Shown: positions 26,152 through 35,107 of the stretch, in pieces
Numbering within the stretch: the stretch's first letter is position 1
Layout of the letters: each line of letters starts with the position of its first letter
Source: an uncultured Prevotella sp.
GTDB lineage: Bacteria > Bacteroidota > Bacteroidia > Bacteroidales > Bacteroidaceae
Assembly: GCA_946998205.1 (NCBI GenBank)
Contig: CAMPYJ010000026.1
Span: forward strand, 1-38,915
Direction: 5' to 3'
Length of the DNA: 38,915 nt
Notes under the pieces: generated by a model
Database searches by the model: none
What the model was told of the DNA's origin: nothing
The model's input: only the letters and a program-made list of their open reading frames with translations
Made by a program: the position numbers and the translations under genes

Positions 26152-26418
26152 TTATTTCTTGTTACCGGCGTGACCACCAAAGCGACGCGTTGGAGAGAAC
26201 TCCCCCAACTTATGTCCCACCATGTTCTCAGTAACGTAAACAGGGATAAATTTATTTCCGTTATGGACAGCCACGGTATGACCCACGAAATCAGGGGAAA
26301 TCATTGAAGCTCTTGCCCATGTTTTAACAACGCTCTTCTTTCCACTCTCATTCATAGCGAGAATCTTCTTTTCAAGAGCTACGTTGATATACGGACCTTT
26401 CTTAAGTGAACGACTCAT
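26152..26418 (-). CDS. rpsS: 30S ribosomal protein S19
   Basis: 88 aa: MSRSLKKGPYINVALEKKIL, STWARASMI-like KTWARASMISPDFVGHTVAV and GHKLGEFSPTRRFGGHAG. It forms the 30S head with S13. It is 22 bp after rplB. Confidence 0.98.
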   Translation of the reverse strand: MSRSLKKGPYINVALEKKILAMNESGKKSVVKTWARASMISPDFVGHTVAVHNGNKFIPVYVTENMVGHKLGEFSPTRRFGGHAGNKK

Positions 26419-26440
26419 ATTTTACTCTTAGTTTACTTGG

Positions 26441-27265
26441 TTATTTGTTAGCTCTTTCAATAATGTACTTATTTGAATGCTTCTTAGGTGTACGTGTCTT
26501 GAGACCCTTAGCGTACAATCCCTTGCGTGAGCGTGGATGTCCACCACTCTGACGGCCTTCGCCACCACCCATGGGGTGATCAACAGGGTTCATCACCACA
26601 CCACGGTTGTGTGGACGGCGACCTAACCAGCGAGAGCGTCCAGCCTTTCCAGACTGTTCCAACGCATGATCGGAGTTGCCGACGCTACCTACCGTAGCCT
26701 TACAAGCACTCAAAATCTGACGAGTTTCGCCAGAAGGGAGCTTAATCACACAATAACTGCCCTCACGAGAAGTCAACTGAGCAAAATTACCAGCCGAACG
26801 GACAAGCAATGCACCCTGACCTGGTCGCAATTCAATATTGTGAATCACCGTACCGACAGGAATGTTAGCCAAAGGAAGCGCGTTCCCGACCTCAGGCGCA
26901 GCGTTTGCACCAGACATCAGAGTAGCACCTACCTGCAGTCCATTAGGAGCAATAATGTAACGTTTTTCACCATCTGCGTAATACAACAAAGCGATGCGAG
27001 CCGAGCGGTTCGGATCGTATTCGATTGTTTTTACCACAGCTGGAACACCATCTTTCTCACGTTTGAAGTCGATAAAACGGAGTTTTCTTCTATGACCGCC
27101 GCCAATGTAGCGGACGGTCATTTTTCCGGTGTTGTTTCGACCACCTGAAGAGCGTTTACCGTAAACGAGAGACTTCTCTGGCACGGATGCAGTAATATCC
27201 TCGAACGTGCCAATAACCTTGTGTCTTTGTCCCGGAGTTACCGGTTTGAATTTACGTACTGCCAT
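26441..27265 (-). CDS. rplB: 50S ribosomal protein L2
   Basis: 274 aa, full length. The C-terminal catalytic-centre region GVVMNPVDHPMGGGEGRQSGG carries the conserved His implicated near the peptidyl transferase centre. The N-terminal RNA-binding domain has KSLVYGKRSSGGRNNTGKMT. It is 8 bp after rplW. Confidence 0.98.
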   Translation of the reverse strand: MAVRKFKPVTPGQRHKVIGTFEDITASVPEKSLVYGKRSSGGRNNTGKMTVRYIGGGHRRKLRFIDFKREKDGVPAVVKTIEYDPNRSARIALLYYADGEKRYIIAPNGLQVGATLMSGANAAPEVGNALPLANIPVGTVIHNIELRPGQGALLVRSAGNFAQLTSREGSYCVIKLPSGETRQILSACKATVGSVGNSDHALEQSGKAGRSRWLGRRPHNRGVVMNPVDHPMGGGEGRQSGGHPRSRKGLYAKGLKTRTPKKHSNKYIIERANK

Positions 27266-27273
27266 TTCTTATT

Positions 27274-27618
27274 TTAAATATTGCTGTAAAAATCAATTGT
27301 ATCACCCTCTTTAAGAGTGACGATTGCTTTCTTGAACGCAGCCTTCTGTCCCCTCACAAGTCCGGCGCGGGTATAGCGGCTTGAACGCTTTCCTGCGTAG
27401 CGGGCTGTGTTCACATTAATTACTGTAACGTTGTACAGACCTTCAATCTCTTTCTTAATCTGGAGTTTATCGGCATCAGGGCGAACGATGAAGCCGTACT
27501 TATGCTCTGCCACTTTGGTACGGTTCTCGCCTTTCACCTTATAAGTTTTTTCAATAGAAGACTTGTCTGTAATCTTGGTCATCTTCTCAGTGACCAATGG
27601 TTTAATGATAATTGCCAT
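27274..27618 (-). CDS. rplW: 50S ribosomal protein L23
   Basis: 114 aa, a little longer than the usual 95-100 because of an insertion around KVKGENRTKVAEHKY. LVTEKMTK, GFIVRPDADKLQIKKEIEGLYNV and RYAGKRSSRYTRAG fit L23, a docking site for trigger factor and SRP at the exit tunnel. It is 16 bp after rplD. Confidence 0.96.
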   Translation of the reverse strand: MAIIIKPLVTEKMTKITDKSSIEKTYKVKGENRTKVAEHKYGFIVRPDADKLQIKKEIEGLYNVTVINVNTARYAGKRSSRYTRAGLVRGQKAAFKKAIVTLKEGDTIDFYSNI

Positions 27619-27634
27619 GTTCTATTGTCTCCTT

Positions 27635-28264
27635 TTATTTAATTAAGATACTGTCGATTACCTTCAACGAGTTTTCCGTAACAACAAGAACATCCGCATT
27701 CAAAACCTTGTAAGTGTTGAGTGTAGACGCCGTCATCACTTCCGCCTGTTGCAGATTACGAGCCGACAAATATACATTTTTATTTACTTCTGGCAAAACC
27801 AAGAGCGACTTTTTGCCGTCAACTTTAAGATTTTTAGCAATATTTACAAAATCTTTGGTTTTTGGAGCATCCAACGTAAAATCCTCCACGACAACAATTG
27901 CGTTCTCCTGTGCCTTGTAGGCCAATGCAGATTTCCTCGCAAGGCACTTTACCTTTTTATTCAATTTAAAGCGATAGTCGCGAGGTTTAGGACCAAACAC
28001 CCTTGCACCTCCAACAAGTACGGGCGAGTTGATGTCACCACGGCGAGCACCGCCGCCACCTTTCTGGCGACCAAGCTTGCGGGTAGAACCACTCAGTTCG
28101 CTTCTTTCCTTCGTCTTAGCTGTTCCTTGACGCTGATTTGCGAGATACTGCTTTACATCAAGATATAGCACATGATCGTTAGGCACTATTCCGAAGATAC
28201 TATCGTTCAATGTAACCTTTCTTCCAGTTTCCTGACCATTGATGTTTAATACGCTAACTTCCAT
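27635..28264 (-). CDS. rplD: 50S ribosomal protein L4
   Basis: 209 aa: NQRQGTAKTKERSELSGSTRK and GRQKGGGGARRGDINSPVLVGG form the extended tunnel loop, and VFGPKPRDYRFKLNKKVK follows. In gamma-proteobacteria L4 represses the S10 operon. Its ATG overlaps the rplC stop as TAATG. Confidence 0.98.
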   Translation of the reverse strand: MEVSVLNINGQETGRKVTLNDSIFGIVPNDHVLYLDVKQYLANQRQGTAKTKERSELSGSTRKLGRQKGGGGARRGDINSPVLVGGARVFGPKPRDYRFKLNKKVKCLARKSALAYKAQENAIVVVEDFTLDAPKTKDFVNIAKNLKVDGKKSLLVLPEVNKNVYLSARNLQQAEVMTASTLNTYKVLNADVLVVTENSLKVIDSILIK

Positions 28265-28878
28265 TATTTCTCAATTAAAACAGTTGAACCATTGCATCCA
28301 GCAAAGGAGCCCTTGACAATCAACAGGTTCTTCTCTGGAATCACTTTTAACACTCTCAGGTTCTGGGTCGTAACTCTGTCGCCACCCATCTGGCCGCCCA
28401 TGCGCATACCCTTAAAGACCTTGGCAGGATAAGAACAAGCTCCGATAGAACCGGGCTTACGCGCTCTATCGTCTTGACCGTGTGTACTCTGACCGACACC
28501 ACCGAATCCGTGACGTTTGACAACGCCCTGGAAACCTTTACCCTTTGAGGTACCTACTACATCAACGAATTCCGTATCGTTGAACAATTCAACGGTAATG
28601 GTGTCACCCAAGTTATACTCGCCATCAAATTTGAACTCGGCCAAGTGCTTTTTAGGCGTCGTGCCGGCTTTCTTAAAGATTCCGGACAAAGGCTTGGTTG
28701 TCCTTTTTTCCTTTGCTTCTCCGAAACCCAATTGAAGAGCCTTGTAACCATCGGTTTCCTCTGTTTTCACCTGGGTTACAACACAAGGACCTGCTTCGAT
28801 GACAGTGCACGGAATATTCTTACCGTCGGCACTGAAAACGGATGTCATTCCGATTTTTCTTCCAATTAATCCTGGCAT
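28264..28878 (-). CDS. rplC: 50S ribosomal protein L3
   Basis: 204 aa: MPGLIGRKIGMTSVFSADG, GTSKGKGFQGVVKRHGFGG, HGQDDRARKPGSIGAC and KGMRMGGQMGGDRVT, the 23S-binding loop reaching the peptidyl transferase centre. It overlaps rplD by one base. It follows a 172-bp gap after rpsJ that contains an octamer repeat. Confidence 0.98.
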   Translation of the reverse strand: MPGLIGRKIGMTSVFSADGKNIPCTVIEAGPCVVTQVKTEETDGYKALQLGFGEAKEKRTTKPLSGIFKKAGTTPKKHLAEFKFDGEYNLGDTITVELFNDTEFVDVVGTSKGKGFQGVVKRHGFGGVGQSTHGQDDRARKPGSIGACSYPAKVFKGMRMGGQMGGDRVTTQNLRVLKVIPEKNLLIVKGSFAGCNGSTVLIEK

Positions 28879-28924
28879 TTCAATAAAATTATTAGTTTGT
28901 GAGTTTTTAGTTTATGAGTTTTTT

Positions 28925-28980
28925 AGTTGACAAGTTGACGAGTTGACAAGTTGACGAGTTGACAAGTTGACAAGTTAACA
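28925..28980. repeat. Octamer tandem repeat between rplC and rpsJ
   Basis: Seven head-to-tail copies of AGTTGACA/AGTTGACG, the last one AGTTAACA, fill 56 bp exactly. A further degenerate unit (aattgaga) follows, and looser gtttgtgagttttt-type units precede at about 28899-28924. It lies inside the operon, about 45 bp upstream of rplC on the minus strand. The rest of the gap shows no promoter. Confidence 0.9.
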
Positions 28981-29050
28981 AATTGAGAGCTTGTACTTCT
29001 CAAATCATTTACTCATACTCCCCTACTAAAAAAACTATTCACGCGTTAAT

Positions 29051-29356
29051 TTACACTTTGATTTCAACCTCAACGCCACTGGGCAAATCCAACTTCATCA
29101 AAGCATCAACCGTCTTTGCTGATGAACTGTAGATGTCAATCAAACGCTTGAAGTTTGAGAGTTGAAACTGCTCGCGCGCTTTCTTGTTCACGAAAGTACT
29201 GCGGTTTACGGTGAAGATTCGCTTGTGAGTGGGCAATGGAATGGGACCACTGACAATGGCACCTGTTGCTTTTACTGCCTTCACGATTTTCTCGGCTGAC
29301 TTATCAACCAACTGGTGGTCGTAAGACTTCAGCTTGATTCTGATTTTTTGACTCAT
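29051..29356 (-). CDS. rpsJ: 30S ribosomal protein S10
   Basis: 101 aa from MSQKIRIKLKSYDHQLVDKS; the frame is open to 29413 but the extra residues cover a leader hairpin and do not match S10. GPIPLPTHKRIFTVNRSTFVNK and a C-terminal LMKLDLPSGVEVEIKV are diagnostic. It is the first gene of the S10 cluster, 94 bp after fusA. Confidence 0.98.
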   Translation of the reverse strand: MSQKIRIKLKSYDHQLVDKSAEKIVKAVKATGAIVSGPIPLPTHKRIFTVNRSTFVNKKAREQFQLSNFKRLIDIYSSSAKTVDALMKLDLPSGVEVEIKV

Positions 29357-29389
29357 CTTTGATTTTTGTTTGTTGTTTATAGAGAGGAG

Positions 29390-29433
29390 AGAGACACGCG
29401 TTTTAAGAGTCATACGCTAAGACGCGCATCTCT
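29390..29433 (-). other. Strong RNA hairpin between fusA and rpsJ
   Basis: Read on the minus strand, AGAGATGCGCGT (29433-29422) can pair with ACGCGTGTCTCT (29401-29390) over 12 positions: ten Watson-Crick pairs and two G-U wobbles, with a 20-nt loop. No U-tract follows, so it is not a standard terminator. It could be a processing or stability site, or a regulator of rpsJ and later genes. Confidence 0.5.
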
Positions 29434-29450
29434 TTCCGGGTTTTCATTTC

Positions 29451-31565
29451 TTACAGAAGCTCTGCCTTACCATTCACATCCTCAAGCACCGCCTTGGCTA
29501 TCGTAGTAGAGACGGGTGCGTGATGATCATACTCCATGGAACTCGTCGCGCGTCCTGAGGTGATGGTGCGCAATGCCGTCACATATCCAAACATCTCTGC
29601 CAACGGCACCATCGCCTTGACGATGCGGGCGCCGCTGCGGGCCTCATCCATGCCCTGCACAAGACCGCGGCGCTTGTTCAAGTCGCCAATCACATCACCC
29701 ATGTTCTCTTCCGGTGTCACCACTTCCACTTTCATAATGGGCTCCATCAATACGGGACCGGCCTTCGGACAAGCGTTCTTGAATGCGTTATGAGCGGCAA
29801 GCTCGAAAGACAACTGGTCAGAGTCAACGGGGTGGAACGAACCATCTGTCAGCGTTATCTTCAAGCCCGTAACAGGGAAGCCACCCAAAACGCCACTCTT
29901 CAGGCAATCCTGGAAACCCTTCTGCACGGAAGGAATGAACTCCTTGGGTACGTTACCACCCTTAACCTCGTTGATAAACTGCAGGTCGCCCTCCGTATAA
30001 TCCTCATCCTTGGGACCCACAGTGACGATGATGTCGGCGAATTTACCACGACCACCACTCTGTTTCTTGTAAACCTCACGCAAGGTCACGCTCTTGGTGA
30101 TAGCCTCCTTGTAGTTAACCTGCGGCTTACCTTGGTTACATTCCACCTTGAACTCGCGTTTCAAACGGTCAATGATGATATCCAAGTGCAGCTCACCCAT
30201 ACCAGAGATAATCGTCTGGCCACTCTGCTCATCGGTACGAACCGTAAACGTGGGGTCTTCCTCCGCCAACTTGGCCAAGCCGTTATCCAACTTGGCGATG
30301 TCTGCCTGGCTCTTTGGCTCAACGGCTATGGAAATCACGGTGTCGGGGAATGTCATGGATTCCAGCACGATTGGATGCTCCTCGTCACACAAGGTGTCAC
30401 CCGTGCGAATATCCTTGAATCCAACACCGGCTCCGATATCACCCGCGTCGATCGAATCCATCGGAATTTCCTTATGAGAATCCATCTGGAACAGACGGCT
30501 GATACGCTCTTTCTTACCCGTACGCGGATTGTAGACATACGAGCCCGCGGTAACTTTTCCGGAATACACGCGGAAGAACACCAAACGTCCCATGAACGGG
30601 TCTGTCGCAATCTTGAACGCCAAAGCGGCTGTCGGCTCATCCTCAGAAGGCTTACGGTCCTCTTCCTCATCGGTGTCGGGATTGGTACCCACAATCGCCT
30701 CCGTGTCCAGAGGTGAGGGCAAGAAAGCGCAGATATAGTCGAGCAAAGGCTGAACGCCCTTGTTCTTATAGGACGACCCCAGCAACATCGGTGTCAGCTC
30801 CATGGAACAAGTTCCTTTACGAATGGCCTTGATCAGCTGCATCTCATCAATTTCCTGACCTTCAAGATACTTCTCCATCAAGTCATCGTCAAAGCTGGCA
30901 GCAGAATCCAAGAGTTTGTCTCTCCACTCGTTAGCTTCATCCACCAAGTCAGCGGGAATATCCGTAACGTCGTACTCAGCGCCCATGGTCTCATCGTGCC
31001 AGTACATCGCCTTCATCTTAATGAGGTCTACCACCCCCTTGAAATTCTCCTCTGCGCCGATAGGTATCTGAATGGGACACGGATTTGCGCCCAGGATGTC
31101 CCTCATCTGCTGAACCGTCTCAAAGAAGTTCGCACCCGAGCGGTCCATCTTGTTGACATAACCAATGCGCGGCACGTTATATTTATCAGCCTGGCGCCAC
31201 ACGGTTTCCGACTGCGGCTGCACGCCATCTGCGGCAGAATAGGTTGCCACGGCACCATCCAAGACGCGCAACGAGCGTTCCACCTCAGCGGTAAAGTCAA
31301 CGTGTCCCGGAGTGTCAATCAAGTTAATTTTGAAAGACTTACCTAAATATTTCCACATACAGGTTGTCGCAGCAGAAGTAATGGTGATGCCACGTTCCTG
31401 CTCCTGAGCCATCCAGTCCATGGTAGCTGCTCCATCGTGCACCTCGCCAATCTTGTGAGTTTTTCCCGTATAGAACAAGATACGCTCAGAAGTTGTTGTT
31501 TTTCCGGCATCGATGTGAGCCATGATTCCTATGTTACGAGTTAAATGTAAATCGCGATTTGCCAT
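29451..31565 (-). CDS. fusA: Elongation factor G
   Basis: 704 aa, full length. GTPase motifs are AHIDAGKTTT (residues 16-25), the switch II DTPGHVDF and NKMD. Domain IV and V pieces include GGRGKFADI and GYVTALRTITSGRATSSMEYDHH. It drives tRNA-mRNA translocation in the cytosol. It is followed directly by rpsJ; tuf is not in between, which is normal for Bacteroidetes. The gap to rpsG is 23 bp. Confidence 0.98.
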   Translation of the reverse strand: MANRDLHLTRNIGIMAHIDAGKTTTSERILFYTGKTHKIGEVHDGAATMDWMAQEQERGITITSAATTCMWKYLGKSFKINLIDTPGHVDFTAEVERSLRVLDGAVATYSAADGVQPQSETVWRQADKYNVPRIGYVNKMDRSGANFFETVQQMRDILGANPCPIQIPIGAEENFKGVVDLIKMKAMYWHDETMGAEYDVTDIPADLVDEANEWRDKLLDSAASFDDDLMEKYLEGQEIDEMQLIKAIRKGTCSMELTPMLLGSSYKNKGVQPLLDYICAFLPSPLDTEAIVGTNPDTDEEEDRKPSEDEPTAALAFKIATDPFMGRLVFFRVYSGKVTAGSYVYNPRTGKKERISRLFQMDSHKEIPMDSIDAGDIGAGVGFKDIRTGDTLCDEEHPIVLESMTFPDTVISIAVEPKSQADIAKLDNGLAKLAEEDPTFTVRTDEQSGQTIISGMGELHLDIIIDRLKREFKVECNQGKPQVNYKEAITKSVTLREVYKKQSGGRGKFADIIVTVGPKDEDYTEGDLQFINEVKGGNVPKEFIPSVQKGFQDCLKSGVLGGFPVTGLKITLTDGSFHPVDSDQLSFELAAHNAFKNACPKAGPVLMEPIMKVEVVTPEENMGDVIGDLNKRRGLVQGMDEARSGARIVKAMVPLAEMFGYVTALRTITSGRATSSMEYDHHAPVSTTIAKAVLEDVNGKAELL

Positions 31566-31588
31566 TGTCTTTTTACCTTATTATATAA

Positions 31589-32065
31589 TTAAAATCTGAA
31601 ATGAGCGAATGCGCGGTTTGCCTCTGCCATGCGGTGCATGTCCTCTTTACGCTTATAAGCGCCACCCTGGTTGTTGAAGGCGTCCATAATCTCTGCGGCG
31701 AGCTTATCCGCCATGCTCTTTCCGCCACGCTTCCGGGCGTACAGAATCAAGTTCTTCATCGAAACGCTCTGCTTGCGGTCGGGTCGGATTTCCGTTGGCA
31801 CCTGGAACGTGGCGCCGCCGATGCGACGGCTCTTCACCTCCACCTGTGGAGTGATGTTGTCCAGCGCCTGCTTCCAAATTTCCAACGGCGACTTCTCGTC
31901 ATTGCCCATCTTCGCCTTGACGGTGTCTAAAGCCTTGTAGAAGATTTCATACGCTGTACTTTTCTTTCCATCGTACATCAAGTGGTTGACGAACTTAGAT
32001 ACATTCTTGTCATTGAAGACTGGATCAGGCAAGATCAAGCGCTTCTTTGGTTTTGCTTTTCTCAT
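31589..32065 (-). CDS. rpsG: 30S ribosomal protein S7
   Basis: 158 aa: KPKKRLILPDPVFND, VSKFVNHLMYDGKKSTAYEIFY, PQVEVKSRRIGGATFQVPTEI and a C-terminal KREDMHRMAEANRAFAHFRF. It nucleates the 30S head. A 255-bp spacer separates it from rpsL; no promoter or ORF was recognised in that spacer. Confidence 0.98.
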   Translation of the reverse strand: MRKAKPKKRLILPDPVFNDKNVSKFVNHLMYDGKKSTAYEIFYKALDTVKAKMGNDEKSPLEIWKQALDNITPQVEVKSRRIGGATFQVPTEIRPDRKQSVSMKNLILYARKRGGKSMADKLAAEIMDAFNNQGGAYKRKEDMHRMAEANRAFAHFRF

Positions 32066-32320
32066 TTTTACTTAATAAAAAAAATTGTGTCTGCGGAGGC
32101 TGTTATTGCTTTGTTCTTCAACGCCCACTCCTGGGCATTTACTCAACCTTGATAATAATTCTCCAGCAAAACGTTAAATGTTATTTTTATGGTACAAAGA
32201 AAAGAATCTAACTCACTGGGTTCCTGAGCCTTTCCCAAATCTCCGGTTCCGAAGCGATGTGTCCGCCACATTCTTACCAACCACGGAGCCCACCGACTTA
32301 GAATCTTTCTTTCGTTCAGC

Positions 32321-32704
<384 letters not shown>

Positions 32705-32814
32705 AATTTTACTTTTTATTTTTATTTATTATTTTGTATATTTTCTAAGCTACACCGAAAGAGCGCATGACACCCCCTTATTATAAATAGGATACCACGA
32801 ACCTTTTCGGGCTG

Positions 32815-32822
32815 CAAAGGTA
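32815..32822 (-). promoter_or_regulatory. Putative -7 box of the str/S10 operon promoter
   Basis: The minus strand reads TACCTTTG (TAnnTTTG consensus) in an AT-rich setting. A TTTG lies 22 bases upstream of it, slightly more than the usual spacing. This is the only good promoter candidate ahead of the long ribosomal block. Confidence 0.6.
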
Positions 32823-33193
32823 CAAATAATAATTAAAACTCGTACAAAATAATAAGTTCAATTTTTCACGAGCTTAAAAATTTAACAAAATATAGCATTC
32901 GTTTCAATAATTTACGCCAAAAACAAATGTATATCAACATCACTTATCGTTCGTGAAGGGCGCGAAAAGAATCCGTAAAACGTACTCTCGCGTATTATAT
33001 TTTATACCCCAATTCGGGTTCATCCCGACCTTATTCTGACAAGTTAAGGGTAATGTTCATTGTTGAGTCAACAAATGTAACACCCGCACATCTTCCAAAT
33101 GCACGCAGATTAAGAAAGAACATAAGAGGGAAAAACGCCCTACATTCAAGTTCAACAAAACGGTTGTAAGAGACAGCGTTAGGGAAGTACGAC
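32823..33193. other. AT-rich intergenic region between accessory cassette and str operon
   Basis: No credible ORF. It contains the upstream part of the rpsL promoter and a small hairpin TCGGG-ttca-TCCCGA near 33017-33032. On the minus strand a stop-free run of about 58 codons continues from just past the PKD lipoprotein stop in another frame, but its translation does not resemble a PKD domain. Confidence 0.4.
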
Positions 33194-33799
33194 TTAAAAA
33201 TCGGCTTGCATAGGAGGTTGTAGGGTTAGCGTCTTAGTACGTTCCTCGTATTTACTGCCATTGAATACTTTTAGGTGAATCTTATGCTCATCACCATCCG
33301 CAAAGGTCATCGCGCCAGGATGCCGTCGGTTGGATGTAGAGGGGATGCCACCTTCAAAAGTCCACTCATATTGGCTTCCGCCTTTACTCTTATTGGTAAT
33401 AGATACCACGCCCGGGGCAATGTCGTTGAGGGCGATTGAAAAATCAAAGTCTATAGTCATGGCGGAATCAACCCTTATGGTTTGCTGACTTGTCTTTTCC
33501 TCTACAGTATTCCTGACTCGCAGGATTATTTTGTGCTCACCTGCCTGTGTGAATATAACCTTACCCGGACTTTTGTCCGTAGAACTACCAGGCTGTCCTC
33601 CTTCAAATGTCCATTCATACTCATTTGCCCCATAACTCTCGTTTTTCAATCGAATAGTTACAGGAGAAGTTTTATCTTCTGATGCCTCTATGGTGAATGC
33701 CGATTCGATAGAAACAGCAGTTTCTTTGAGGCAGGAAGAGACCAAGCACGTCAACATAAAGAGTAGTACAGCCCGATGTAGCCTATTCATTGTCTTCAT
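33194..33799 (-). CDS. PKD-repeat lipoprotein, possibly C-terminally truncated
   Basis: 201 aa. The signal peptide ends in lipobox LVSSC (Cys23). Two PKD-like repeats follow (about 33-110 and 117-196), each with the same core: NEYEWTFEGGQPGSSTDKSPG and SQYEWTFEGGIPSTSNRRHPG, then GEHKIILRVRN or DEHKIHLKVFN. The protein ends LQPPMQADF, just where a third repeat would begin (the earlier repeats begin AFTI and DFDF), which hints at truncation by a stop. It is a likely surface or periplasmic adhesin-type lipoprotein of unknown partner. It starts 9 bp after the beta-propeller gene and is probably in one operon with it. Confidence 0.75.
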   Translation of the reverse strand: MKTMNRLHRAVLLFMLTCLVSSCLKETAVSIESAFTIEASEDKTSPVTIRLKNESYGANEYEWTFEGGQPGSSTDKSPGKVIFTQAGEHKIILRVRNTVEEKTSQQTIRVDSAMTIDFDFSIALNDIAPGVVSITNKSKGGSQYEWTFEGGIPSTSNRRHPGAMTFADGDEHKIHLKVFNGSKYEERTKTLTLQPPMQADF

Positions 33800-33808
33800 A
33801 GCTTGTCA

Positions 33809-34843
33809 TCAAATATCTTCTCGTTCAAAGATGTGTAAAGTATTTTTAAAGTCCTTTATGTATAATTTATTGCCTATCATATACAAAGGCTTGGAAGGCA
33901 CTAAGTGGTTACGTGTTTGTTCGTATTCATCTATGCTGATGAGTTCATATTCCCAAACCAGCTTGCGAGCTTTATAATCGAAAATGCCAATCCGACGCAT
34001 GTTGCTACCGAAGTCCTCCTCTTTCTCACCCAAAAAGGTAAAATAGTCTCCTTGAAGCATCGGACTGAATACTCTTCGGTATGTTCCTATACCCGTGGGA
34101 TCAGTTTCAAGGAAATCATACCGTTCTATAACTGCTAATTTTTCCGTGTCGATTATCGTAATCACATTTGATGAAATTGCAAATATGTTGTTTGTTCTTT
34201 TGTCTAAATAGACACCAAAGCAATCAAATGAATATACTTTGTTTCCCTTTTCCAAGTCCAAAGCTACCAATCTATAAAAATCTGTATAAAACCAGATATT
34301 CCCATGGATAACTCCCAATATCTTGTCTATTTTGTCGGTTCCGTCAGGTTCATATTCCGTCCCTCCCAATAAAGAAAGAGGAAATTCCCAGAGAGTTTTG
34401 GTTTGAGTATTTATTCGTTTGAACTCTCCGCTAAAATTATTATATGCGATAATTATATCATCTTCTACATACAGCCTGCAGGGAACAAATTCAGGCAATA
34501 TCAGTTGTTCATCAATCGGAGATGTGAAGTTATAACCCTTTCGATAAGGATTAAATTCCATATAGGTTTTACCTATATATTGAGTTTGCTCATTTAGCAG
34601 AATAACATTACGTTCTATACTGTTCAAAAGTGTATGCCCCTCGTATAGTTCAAACATACCTGAACCATACCATGCATACATATACTTACCTCTAAGAGAA
34701 AGCTCTAAAGGTGTATCATCTTTTTCTAAAAGTACCCCATCAATATACAAATAACCTTTCTGCCCTTTTGTATAGGCGTAGTCCCCGTTGTCGGGACAGA
34801 AGCTTTCGACATTTTCTATTTTTTTTGACTCAATATATCTCAT
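33809..34843 (-). CDS. Beta-propeller-like protein of unknown function
   Basis: 344 aa, no signal peptide or membrane helix. The sequence is rich in aromatic and beta-strand segments in repeating blade-like form (GNIWFYTDFYRLVALDLEKGNKVYSFD, NVITIIDTEKLAVIERYDF, RIGIFDYKARKLVWEYEL, GNKLYIKDFKNTLHIFE), resembling PQQ/WD-type propellers. I do not recognise a named family. It lies in a tight minus-strand run with small paralogous genes, a context that resembles arrays of immunity or accessory proteins downstream of toxins, but that is inference. Base composition is visibly more AT-rich than the ribosomal block. Confidence 0.6.
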   Translation of the reverse strand: MRYIESKKIENVESFCPDNGDYAYTKGQKGYLYIDGVLLEKDDTPLELSLRGKYMYAWYGSGMFELYEGHTLLNSIERNVILLNEQTQYIGKTYMEFNPYRKGYNFTSPIDEQLILPEFVPCRLYVEDDIIIAYNNFSGEFKRINTQTKTLWEFPLSLLGGTEYEPDGTDKIDKILGVIHGNIWFYTDFYRLVALDLEKGNKVYSFDCFGVYLDKRTNNIFAISSNVITIIDTEKLAVIERYDFLETDPTGIGTYRRVFSPMLQGDYFTFLGEKEEDFGSNMRRIGIFDYKARKLVWEYELISIDEYEQTRNHLVPSKPLYMIGNKLYIKDFKNTLHIFEREDI

Positions 34844-34862
34844 ACTTGAAACTATTTTGTTG

Positions 34863-35084
34863 TTAATATGATGTTTCTGAATAATCGGTATTCAGAGTTT
34901 TGGGATAATTCGTGATAGACTCAGCGAGTCTTCTGCCAGATTCTGTATCTGAATACCATATGAAATATGATGAGTTACTTTCTATATACTTCACCCATTT
35001 ATTGTAGTCTAATGCATGTAATCTTGAACGATTAAGAGTACTAAACTTATTTATTGTAATATACAAATTTCTCATTGCTGTCAT
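34863..35084 (-). CDS. Small hypothetical protein, paralogue fragment of the next gene upstream
   Basis: 73 aa. The centre LDYNKWVKYIESNSSYFIWY-SDTESG aligns with IDYQKWVKYIDKNQGLFVWY-EDTEDG in the N-terminal half of the broken gene at 35108-35538, so the two are tandem paralogues. This copy ends after the shared part and lacks the approximately 85-residue C-terminal half, so it is probably a truncated duplicate. Function is unknown. Confidence 0.5.
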   Translation of the reverse strand: MTAMRNLYITINKFSTLNRSRLHALDYNKWVKYIESNSSYFIWYSDTESGRRLAESITNYPKTLNTDYSETSY

Positions 35085-35107
35085 TTTTTGCTGTTGTATT
35101 CCAACTC

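Noticed and set aside
28925..28980. CRISPR-like array
   Set aside because: Direct 8-bp repeats without spacers; a simple tandem repeat, not CRISPR.
29357..29450. Missing tuf after fusA
   Set aside because: fusA directly followed by rpsJ is the normal Bacteroidetes arrangement, with tuf elsewhere.
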